Of a stretch of DNA of 64,000 bases, positions 54,901 through 64,000 are shown piece by piece. Where the stretch lies: assembly GCA_949752745.1 (NCBI GenBank), contig OX457027.1, positions 86,249,094 to 86,313,093 of the forward strand. Reading direction: 5' to 3'. Position numbers and translations under genes: made by a program. Under the pieces are notes generated by a model, which ran no database searches, was not told the DNA's origin, and saw nothing but the letters and a program-made list of their open reading frames with translations. This stretch comes from Protula sp. h YS-2021. Taxonomy: Eukaryota > Annelida > Polychaeta > Sabellida > Serpulidae. The first letter of the stretch is position 1; each line of letters opens with the position of its first letter.

Positions 54901-56191
54901 GGATTGAAATCTCTCAGCATAGAGACGCTTTCAATGAGAGCTCCGAGGCGATTTGTGGCAGTGCGAACAAGGTTTACCTCGCTGTGGATTCTTGAAACCT
55001 TCATTTTGTAAATAGTCTTTCGTGTTGGGGTAATTACATTAGGATGCACTGGCCGCTCTAGTTTGTAAATACGATATCATGTTTGCAATCGAAGTGTAAT
55101 TTAGTGTACGATTTCCGCCTGTATTCTTTTTAGTATCTGTATGGTTTAACCGACCGTGCCACATTTGCGTTTGGGAGAGAACATGCCAGTTTTAGTTTCT
55201 GTTTTCAAGTTTTTATTTTCCCTGTAACTCACACTAAACTGGACAGTTTTGAATTCTTCTCATGGGCGTGTTCCGTTCTTCGTATTCTGAATGGTAAACG
55301 TGACGTCGTTTCCTGTTAAAACATTTTAATATTGATATTTGACCCTTCGTGGTTGTGGTTCATAGTTGCATAATATCAACTGGGTTAAATCGAGAAAGAT
55401 ATTTATATATTAAAAGACGTGTGTGTTGCCTGTTCAGCCGATAGGTGCGAGTTTTGGCTTTGAAATGGGGTGAAAACAAAAATTCGCCACAAAAGAAGGG
55501 ACACAGTTTCTGTTTGGTTCTGTTTACTTGACCCCTGTGAAGTGAACTCGAGCGCTCTGCTTACAGGTTTTCGATGAGAAATGATTAAGTCTGGGTTAAA
55601 AAGTTCGGCTTTTGAAAACGCTGTCGCATTTATTTGGTATAGTGATTTTTATTTGGTAAACCGGAAGAACAAAATCTGTGAACAAAGAAATTAGGCGATG
55701 TTTTTTTTTTTGCTTGTGATATTTGGGATTTGCAGGTTGCCAACGGGATTGTTTTGTTTGGAGAATCTATAAAACTTGTAGATTCTTCCCCGTGTGTTAA
55801 AACGAATGACTGGTGTGTAGAATAATTGTAAATAGGCGCATTTAGTCCCTGGTGTTAATTCTGTACGAACGGTTGACTTGTTTTAGAAAGATGAAATGGG
55901 GCGCCTCTCAGGACTGTAGTATATAACCTTGCTATGTTCATATGGTCAGTGTCATCTGTGGAGTGACCTTGTACACAAGTGTTAACCAGTTTTAAATAAA
56001 TTATGTATCGAACGCTGCTTTTCTTACTTTTGTTGAACAAGGTTTTCCTCCCCCTCCCCCCTCCTCCCCCCTCACGCACACAGAACTACTCGCACTACAT
56101 AGAAATCTGTACAGTGGTCGTTCTCTACCTTCTTAAAACTTCAATGCTGAATTTTCAAATCTGTGGCGGTCGGAGACCGCTAGTCAGAATA
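51977..56191. other. 3' flank of SUV39H and intergenic DNA
   Basis: Probably includes the 3' UTR. Candidate polyadenylation hexamers are ATTAAA near 52862 and AATAAA near 53709. The 53211-53612 open frame overlaps a dispersed repeat shared with 48610-48700 and shows no domain. No other gene seen. Confidence 0.45.
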
Positions 56192-56887
56192 CAGACGAAA
56201 CCGGTTAATCGCATAGCCAATTTGCCAAGCCCTGTTATGCGTTTATCCGATATATGCGTTTATCCGGAGTACTCTTGCCGTGCCTATTTTTTCATTTGCG
56301 GTGTTATTAGACGTGCACCCCCGCCCCTCCTCATCCCCGCATTTGAGAAACTTTGTTATCCAGTTCTTTTATTACTAGTATTTTATCCGAGAGACCTAGG
56401 TCTTTTCGTTTTGATTTACTTTCTGCCATTTTGACGAATTAACTATAACCGACACAGTTATCTAGCGTCAGCTAAGGCAGTGCGGGGATTAAGGATAAAG
56501 ATCATTATCTAGTGAGAGCTGAGAGTGTGGTGATTAAGAGTTCGCGACTTACTGTTAACAACCGCGAATGGGGTTCGTACATGTACACAATGGGTCAAGC
56601 AAACCGAAAACAATGCATTAGATAAGAAAACGAGGAGCAGCTCACTCCTTAGTTTGCTTTAAGTGTGGCACTGTTTCGATAGTCAATCAGAATTATGCAA
56701 TTAACCGGTGTGCTTCCATTTTAACGTGAAAAAGCTATGCGTTTATCCAGTTTATGCGATTAAGCGGTATGCAATTATCCGGTTAAATTTCCAAAAGATA
56801 GCATTGGAAATGGTTTGGGATTTGCGAATAATATGCAGTTAACCGATTTATGCGTTTAACCGGTATGCGATTAAGTGATTTCGTCTG
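56192..56887. mobile_element. Tc1/mariner (Tigger/pogo-like) MITE
   Basis: 696 bp with inverted ends CAGACGAAACCGGTTAATCG and CGATTAAGTGATTTCGTCTG (about 21 of 24 positions match by eye), each flanked by TA, the mariner target site. Internal GCGTTTATCCGG and TGCGATTAAGCGG words resemble the pogo/Tigger style. There is no transposase ORF. Confidence 0.75.
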
Positions 56888-57196
56888 TACTTCTTAATAT
56901 GCTACGCCGCTTCTCAGGCAATTTGCGTACCAGGCCAATAGTTCCCATACATGGGCATTTCCGGCTTTTTTTTTTTTTTTGCCAAATGGACCACTTTTTT
57001 GCGACCCAGTTCCCATGTACGAGTTCCTTTGATTTGATTCGCTCGCCTTATCGCAATGTCTTTGCATCTCCGGCACGAAGGATAGATATTCATACATAAT
57101 TTTTCAAATTTCCAGAATTCCGAATATTTTTAGGTAAAAGAGGACATTCTGGAGTTCGACGCAAATACGATGAGATCTTAAATCGTGATTTGTAGG

Positions 57197-57590
57197 CAGG
57201 GTGGCCACCGACCCTGGAAATCAGGGAATTCAGGGGAAAATGAGTCGACATTTTTCAGTCAGGGAAAACTCAGGGATTTGGTAATTCCGGCAAATCTCAG
57301 GGAAAACTCAGGGAATTTAATTTTTAGAAAATTCCAGCTTTTCCAGGGTATTTCCACGTAAATTTTTCTTTTACAAACTTAGAGTTATTAAGAATTTGTT
57401 GAACGTTGTCTCTTTCTAAGCGTTTAAGAGAAACAGTGGGATACGTAGTCGATGATCATTGTTTTTTAACCAAAACATGTAAGTTGGAATTCTGAAAACC
57501 TGCGCTGGCAAAATTCATTGTATGGAAAATGTGTGGAAAACTCAGGGAAAGCACAGGGAATTTCATTTCGGATTCCAAGTGGCCATCCTG
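57197..57590. mobile_element. hAT-like relic with GGGAAAACTCAGGGA subrepeats
   Basis: Ends CAGGGTGGCCACCG and AAGTGGCCATCCTG are imperfect inverted repeats. Subterminal CAGGGAAAACTCAGGGA words recur near both ends. No convincing target duplication. Confidence 0.5.
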
Positions 57591-59963
57591 TTTAAAACTG
57601 TATCGACATGGTTTTTAGTTACCGTGCATAAACACGTCAAATATTTTGACGTGGAAAATTTTACGTACCGTATATAAACGTCATCTGTATTGGCATGGTT
57701 TTAGGTACCACATCAAGATATCAACATAGAGAAAAAGTTTTTTTTTTTGCACTCTTATGTGATAAGTGTGCCTGGAAAGTATTAAAAATGGCTATTTAAG
57801 AGCCTTAGATGGTACAACTTTCCTGGCGGAGTACATCCCCTTCCAGTATGTTATTTCGCCCTCAGATTTTCCGCTTTTTTCGACCGACTCAAAAGTCATG
57901 TCGGATATAAATTTGTTGTATTTTGTGTGTTTATTGTGGACAAAATGTGAACAAGTTACCTCCGGAACGGAAAATCTGATCAACTTCAAACCTCTGTGTC
58001 TTGACCCAGTTTCCAGACCTAACACTTGCTCATGGATAAAGCGCTACCCACCCACATAGCAAGCTAACAAACATTACAGACGTCTCAATAGCACCCCCTC
58101 CCCTGACAGCAAAAAGTTTCTCATTGATATACCAGCATAAGACCACGCCTCCCCCCCCCCCCCCTCGCATACCTACTTCATCGATAACCCTAAAGAAGTG
58201 ATAAAACAGAATATAAAAATTGCGTCATCGTTTATTGCGACAAAATGCATAGAATAACAAGTGAATCTCAAAATCGGTGAACCAGGGGCATTCAGTGACG
58301 TCATTTACAGACAGACACGCAACATTTAAAACGTCTGTTTACACCTAAAACGTGGACCACTCCCTGTCATGCATTAGATAATAAGTATGGTGGACCATCA
58401 GAACAACGACCATAGTGTCCACGTTAACCGAAGTTTACTTGTTTTAACAAAACTACTTCAAAACTAACTACTCCCGCATACGCTACAGAGAGCCGAGGTT
58501 GCGAGGCTCAACCATACACAGGAAATTCGAAAATTTTAAATATTTATTCAGAATTCTATCCCACAAGAACATGGAAAGATATGGCTTAAACATCACAGAC
58601 AAATTTAACTGAACTACTGAAAGTAATTAAAACTGTTCGAGCAGTGGGCCCCAATATTTCATTTTAAACCGTGGTTTATAAAGAATGTGTTTTTACGGAG
58701 AATTCGCTGCGCCCAAAAACAGGCGATATGTCACTTGTAGTGCAAGAAATATATAGCAGATAGAAAACTTCAAACGTCAACATGAATAAATAGAGCGCCT
58801 AGTGCACACCAACAACGGTGTACCCAAGCATGCAACGGGGGGAAACATAAAAATACGTCAGTGACACAACTGATGACAGAAACGCAGAAAAACTAGAACA
58901 GGATTGAAAATTCCGGCGCGTGAAACTTGAGAAATCTTAACTTGACATAAGTAATTGTTTAATATAAAATGGAATTGAAGACATAAATCCAAACTAAATT
59001 CAAAAACAGCCTGTTCCTGATCAAAACGAACAAATACGAAAATAAATAACAACATGATTAAAGTTGCAATAGTTATCTAAAAAAAATACAGCGCAATTCA
59101 CAAAGCCACATCGAATGCAGGATTTGAACGACAATACAACTGCCAAGCCAAGGCTCATTAATCAGCTACTTTATGCAAGGCCTCAAGCGATGTACAACTG
59201 CGGTCTCCCCTTATTAAATTGATATTGCTGCGGCTCAATAAACTCAAACTAGAAAATGTTTTGAGCTTTGGGGATGGGGGTGGGGCGGGGGGGGGGGGGG
59301 CGGGGGACGAGTCGTTCTGAGCGAAAATCACACTACAACTGTGCAAACACATTGGAGAGGAACGGTGTGGTCAACCATGTCTGTCGATCGGTCCAAAGTA
59401 AATCTCAATTCACAGTAAACTTCAGAGAGAAAATTCAATATCGATGAATTCTGATATAAAGCAAAAATCTACATCTGTGAGGTTTCAGAAAGATTCAATT
59501 ATACTTTTAGGTGTAGTTTCAATTAAAAATATTCTTCCATAAAAAAATATATATAACAGTCCCAAAAAATCCGTCTTTTGGGGAATCTCAAACTTCAACC
59601 AGACCTAATTCCATAGAAGACGTGTACAAACTTTAGCAGGATGATATGGCCATTTATAGTAAAAATTCAAAGTGAAGCCACTTTCTTAAAGGAACTTTAA
59701 AGGTTACTAAGGTTACCTAATCTTGCACGTGGTGGAAATGTTCGTACAAAGAAGCTGTGACTGCGCTGACCACACAAATCTTTCAACAAAGCGCTAAGCA
59801 TTTCATTTCATAAATATTCTAACATACTATCACACACGCTCGCCTCGAGTCAATTTTCAGTCCATTTGTGATTTAATTCGATTGGACATAACCGCATGGC
59901 ATGCAGACATCTTCAAACGCGCATTTGTTATACAAAAAAATATATTGAACAGCCTCTCAGAAG
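57591..59963. other. Intergenic DNA / 3' flank of the minus-strand gene
   Basis: No gene recognised. A C-run near 58147-58164 and a G-run near 59287-59299 stand out. TTTATT (AATAAA on the minus strand) occurs near 58228 and 58540 and could serve the minus-strand gene. Confidence 0.4.
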
Positions 59964-61930
59964 TCACCGCTTGACACCGTTCTGCAGTTCAATTTCTGGG
60001 GAAAATTCTAATGGCGAACTTTCTTCGTTCTTTTCGGTCACTCGGTCTGATCTGCTGTTGTCGTGGTCTTTCGATTCGACCGTCGCTGGGGCGCTATCTT
60101 TACCGCCTTCCAGAGATGGCTCAGGATTGGTTAATAACGCGTCACGTGACGCTTTATTATTGTTTTCACACTCGCTGGCTTTTCCGTCCATGTCATTCTC
60201 GCGCACCACGCCGTCGTTCTCGTCGACCAATTCGCATCTCTTTCTCTCATCACTTGCTGGTCCATCCCGGCTTTCTTCACTGATATGCTTCTCTATCACT
60301 TTCTCTTTCGCGCTCCCCGAGCACTGCTTCTTCACGTGGCGTTTCCGCCGCGTGTCTGCCGACTCTCTACCTCTGCCCGCGTCATTGGACCACGCGGCGG
60401 GGGCGGGCGACGGCAGCTCCACGAGGCTCTCCCCGCTCTGGTGCGCCAGAGGCGATACCTTGGACAGCTCTGTAGCTTGTGTCGACACGCTCACGCTCTC
60501 GGGCCGCGCCGCCGCGCTGCAGCTTGACGAGTCATCCAGAACGATGACGTCAGAACCCGTCACAGGATGCGATTTCGAGTCCGTCTGTTTCATGGCCTTC
60601 CGGACGCGGTTGACCTCCAGGAACCACTCGTCGGAATCATACGTAGCAGCACTGTCCATATCCGAGTCCGAGCTGTACGAGGTGAGCTCATAATGCTGCT
60701 TTCTCCGCCGACGGTGCTTCAGGAACTTGACGTCACGGTGGCGGAAGTCGCCGTCGCTGTCGGTAATGCACTCCGAAGCACCGTTCTCGTAGCCCTCGCC
60801 ATCCACCAGCTCGCCAGGATGCAGCTCATTGACGTCACTTCCGTCATCGCTCATTTCCTCACTTCCGCTTATGACGTCGACATCGTTTATGGCGTCACTT
60901 CTGTTGCTGACGGCCTCCTCGTCGTCATCTGCTGTTAAATCTATGCACTCTTGCCCATTATCAAGCCAGTTAACGCAGTCTGATTCAGACTTGATATCCG
61001 CATGATCGATCTCACATGACGTATCCAAATTCGCACTTTTATCAGCGTCACACGAGCTATCCGCAGTCGTGTCACTGTCATCGTTTGGTTTTGACTGACA
61101 GGCAGATGGTACTGTTTTATACTTACGATACTTTTTATGCTTATAGTCCAATGAATCCGAGTGCTTTCCTTGTGCGTTACCTGTGCGGTGACCAGACGGG
61201 CCTGGGTCTTTCGACGAGGATGACGCCGGGGCTGGAATCAACATAACACCTCCACTGTCTGCATCGTCACTCAGACTGTTCCTCGTGGGGGACTTCAATA
61301 TCTTCTCAATATTCGTCATGAGGTTGTGGTAGCCTCGTACAGCGTGGTGCTTATCCAGGCAATGGGAGCTGTAGAACCCGGATGTAGGGTAGCGAACCAC
61401 AGACGGCCTGTGCAGCTCCTCCCCATCGCCAGTATCGTGTAAAGACGTACGCAAAGGCTTGGGCTTGGAGCCAGCAGGTTTTCTCTGGAAGGGCTGCAGC
61501 ACATTCTCCGACAGACGCCGCTTTCGACCGCTCGGTTCGGCGACGCCCTCTCCATCTGACCAGTCTTCAGCTTCGCTAATATCAACAATTTCAATCGATC
61601 TGTCCTTATCATTATCACTGTCTGCTGATAACCCATCATTTGACTTCCTCTTGATCGCCTTCCGGCTAACACTATTATCACCAGTCTCACCCAGGCGTTG
61701 GCACTGGTAAGGCTTCAATATTGATTGGCTGCCTTCCGATGATTGACAGTCGTCCAGAACATGTGACAAGCCATGATGCGTGTCTGAGGACGCTCTCCTT
61801 TTACTCTTCACTGTTTTACAATGAGACGTTTGTCCGGAGCACCACGACTGTGTTGAGCAAGGAAACATGTTGTTATCACGTGACCTGTGTCCCACTTCTG
61901 ACGGCTTTCTTTCTGCATTGTTCAGGCCAC
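59964..61930 (-). CDS. Minus-strand gene, last exon (SIM-bearing)
   Basis: 1967 nt ending in TGA, about 655 codons. Holds the three SIM candidates (about 61577-61600, 60926-60949 and 60525-60550), basic clusters and long Ser/Asp stretches. The acceptor is TTTTGTAG, preceded by a 752-bp intron. Confidence 0.88.
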
Positions 61931-64000
61931 CTACAAAATGCAACAAAATTTACAATATTCACGATTTCCTTTGTTCAGTAACCCCCAACAAGTTTGAGGA
62001 ACAAAGTGTCGTTATAAAAATTTCACTTCACCTTCACAGAGCGAGCCCAGATTTTCTGCTGATAACACAATCGAAGGCGCGCTGCCTGATCAAGAATTAA
62101 GTATAAAAAAATTGCTAAGCCAATGGATACTAAATGGGATTTTGGACACGACAATCCATAATGTCGTTCACAGAAACGTGCATAAAGGGCAGAGACGAGT
62201 TACCCCACTTGGTGGCGTAACATCTCCACTACTAGGGAACTAGTCATTTCGCACATGCTACCACTATCTTTTCGTCCCCTTTTGGAGGTTTCATATATAA
62301 TTCTTTTCAACTTTATAAAAATGTGAAGACACTTTCGAGCACTTGTTTAAATAGGCTTATTTTTTCTGGAGTTATTCAAGAAGGTGTAAGTAACATTGGC
62401 TAGCAGTCCTTTTATTCGTGAGCATATTTCCCTGAGTAACTCACTAACTTTCATTGGTTTCTCAGTTCCCCACAGAGTAAAAGCCTAGATATGCACATCA
62501 TTGGACTCGTTTTGAGCAAACGCGTGGAAACCACCCAAGTTTCACAGCAGGAAATTACAAAATTTTGCACACATTTTTGACAAATTGAAATTGTTACCAT
62601 ATTTTACCCTATGCCTTTGCATCACTCTTTAGTATCTAAAGTGTGCACAATTTGTCAATGCTGCTGTAGTCGTTTTATTCACCTTCCTTCATGTTGTCTT
62701 CTTTTTCCTCACCGCCTTCATCGTCACCATCCGTGTCCTCGTCGTCCTCGTCGCTGACGTAACCGACCAGATCGCCGAACGACCCACCGGCCGCGGGGCT
62801 GAAGCGCTTCATCATCTCCTCATCTTCCGGTAGCAGGTCGTTGTCGCTGCCACTGTCGGAGTCGTCGCTCCCTGCTGCGAGGCACCTGCACGCCAATCAA
62901 ATTACGGAATCAGTCAAGCAATAGGCTGTCGCTATCAGTGTCGTCAAGGCAGAGCTCGCCCACCCCCCGCCCGCGTGGCACCTGCACGCCAAACAATTTA
63001 CAGAACCAGTCAATCAATAGGCTGTCCCTATCAATGTCGTCAAACCAGAGCTCGCTTCCCCCCCCCCCCCCCCCCAGCGTGGCACCTGCAAGGCAATCAA
63101 TTTATAGAGCCCATCAATCAATAGAATGATGAGTCGTCGATCGTTTGGCTACCTTTTTCACGCAAACAGTCTATTAATATTTACCATTTCTAACCTGTCG
63201 CATTTACCTGTTGACAAAATAGCCAAAGATTCTTTCTTGAATCACGAAATGCCTATACTTCATTACAATTTGATGTGACATACCTGATGTTACTTTCGTC
63301 GTTTTCTTCAATGTCTTTCGACTCGTTCATTTCCGTGAATGACTCGTTTTTCTCCGACTCATCGCTCGAGATGTTTCCGAATAAAGTGGGAAAGGCTGTG
63401 GCATCACAGAGCACCTTTTCAGTGTCTTCCGCCTGCAGTAGATCAAACAACACTTAAAAATTTGCCGCTTTCCAGCACAGAGTCCGACAGTTTCGATTGT
63501 TGACAGTTTATGGGTCACAGATTGCGAACTCCATTTAAAATGTTCACAAAACTTTTAATTGAGATACTCTATCTCAAATGTATACAGAATATTTAATAGA
63601 GCCACTTTAACTCATTTATTTTTATTTTTTCAAACAAAACTCATGTAAATTAATAAAAACAGCTTCTTTTATGTTTACTTTAATTAATAATAAGAAAACA
63701 TATTCGTTCAAATAGGTACAAATAGGTATACACCACACCTCAAGTTCTATGACCTCTCACCTCGGTGGGCTTGACCTCACTGTCCGTGACCTGCGTGGCC
63801 TTGACTTCAGTGGTCTTGACCTCTGTGTCCTTGACCTCGGCCTTGACCTCTGTGTGCCTGACACCCGTTTCATGCCTTTCTTTCAAGTCTGCCTCCGGGT
63901 TTGTGGGTTTTGACAGTATTTCTGATTTAGACTTGGTGTCATTCTTAGGTTTTTTCGGAGGTGAGTCATCCATGAAATCAAAGCAGTGGTCATCAGAGAA
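59964..64000 (-). CDS. Acidic, serine-rich nuclear protein with SUMO-interacting motifs (5' end outside window)
   Basis: Four coding exons on the minus strand: >64000-63761, 63432-63284, 62885-62683 and 61930-59964. All junctions are GT-AG with matching phases (0, 2, 1), giving 852 visible codons and a TGA. No catalytic domain is recognised. The protein is rich in Asp, Glu and Ser, with basic clusters (GRKRRLSEN, KHRRRRKQH) suited to nuclear import. Three hydrophobic cores followed by acidic residues look like SUMO-interacting motifs: IEIVDISEAED, CIDLTADDDEE and VIVLDDSSS. It is convergent with SUV39H, the two stop codons being 8 kb apart. A role with SUMOylated chromatin or repair proteins is only an inference. 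I could not name the family. Confidence 0.78.
61931..62682. other. Last intron of the minus-strand gene
   Basis: No embedded gene or element recognised. Confidence 0.5.
62683..62885 (-). CDS. Minus-strand gene, third visible exon (acidic)
   Basis: 203 nt between TGCAG and GTGAAT. Encodes GSDDSDSGSDNDLLPEDEE, then FSPAAGGSFGDLVGYVSDE and a polyacidic run. Its acceptor is copied in the tandem repeat immediately upstream (62886-63125). Confidence 0.82.
62881..63125 (-). repeat. ~100-bp tandem repeat carrying the exon's splice acceptor
   Basis: On the plus strand GGCACCTGCA begins units at 62881, 62977 and 63081 (spacings 96 and 104; the third is partial). On the gene strand each is TGCAG|GTGCC, the real acceptor and first exon bases followed by upstream copies. 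A C-run separates units 2 and 3. Confidence 0.88.
63284..63432 (-). CDS. Minus-strand gene, second visible exon
   Basis: 149 nt between CTGCAG and GTATGT. Encodes AEDTEKVLCDATAFPTLFGN and a Ser/Glu/Asn-rich run, ending in phase 2. Confidence 0.78.
63761..64000 (-). CDS. Minus-strand gene, first visible exon (partial)
   Basis: The frame is open to the window edge (SDDHCFDFMDDSPPKKPK), so the first Met seen (63973) need not be the start. A run of imperfect T-E-V-K pentads occupies the end of the exon (HTEVKAEVKDTEVKTTEVK and on). Donor GAG|GTGAGA, phase 0. Confidence 0.72.

Noticed and set aside
57181..57600. 8-bp target duplication for the 57197-57590 relic
   Set aside because: The flanks TTTGTAGG and TTTAAAAC match only in the first three bases.
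60011..60938. Plus-strand open frames within 59.9-61.2 kb
   Set aside because: Shadows of the long minus-strand exon, whose splice phases and composition fit a real gene.

Overview
This is a eukaryotic nuclear window with spliced GT-AG genes, very large transposon-filled introns and non-coding DNA far in excess of coding DNA. The RNase H-bearing LINEs with tetranucleotide tails, the DIRS-type element, the hAT, mariner and MULE relics, and the tandem repeats opening with CCCCCGTG/ACGG palindromes or GGTCACTGTGA-like blocks are what one expects from a lophotrochozoan animal, most likely a mollusc. That placement is an inference from repeat style and protein similarity, not from a marker gene.

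Region 1 (1-17.5 kb) is a retrotransposon cluster. A broken LINE (copy A, 1-4620) is followed by a 3' scrap of a related LINE. A DIRS-like element (RT/RNase H recognisable at 9.1-10.6 kb) is interrupted by a second LINE (copy B, 10625-15441). Copy B is flanked by the 8-bp duplication TCCACCAT, and the DIRS RNase H frame resumes on its far side. A diverged direct repeat of about 450-490 bp (5258-5750 and 16066-16504) brackets the DIRS/LINE composite. A further RT-like scrap lies at 16.8-17.2 kb.

Region 2 (18150-51976, + strand) is one gene: a SUV39H/Su(var)3-9 histone H3 lysine-9 methyltransferase. I rebuilt it from eight coding exons with matching splice phases (670 codons plus stop). It has a chromodomain split between exons 2 and 3, a nine-cysteine pre-SET, SET with NHSC and FDY, and a post-SET CxCx4C. 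An unusually long low-complexity segment of about 185 residues separates SET from post-SET. Introns 1 (14.1 kb) and 2 (13.1 kb) hold hAT elements with exact 8-bp target duplications, a transposase relic, MULE, LINE, SINE and Gypsy integrase relics, a 150-bp MITE family also present in intron 3, foldbacks and tandem arrays. Intron 5 is largely a 32-bp minisatellite whose unit carries the exon-6 splice acceptor.

Region 3 (52-60 kb) is intergenic and contains a mariner-like MITE (56192-56887) and a hAT-like relic.

Region 4 (59964-64000, - strand) is the 3' part of a gene convergent with SUV39H. It encodes an acidic, serine-rich, probably nuclear protein with three SUMO-interacting-motif candidates. 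Four exons are visible and the 5' end lies outside the window. One of its introns also carries tandem copies of the downstream splice acceptor, echoing the SUV39H minisatellite.
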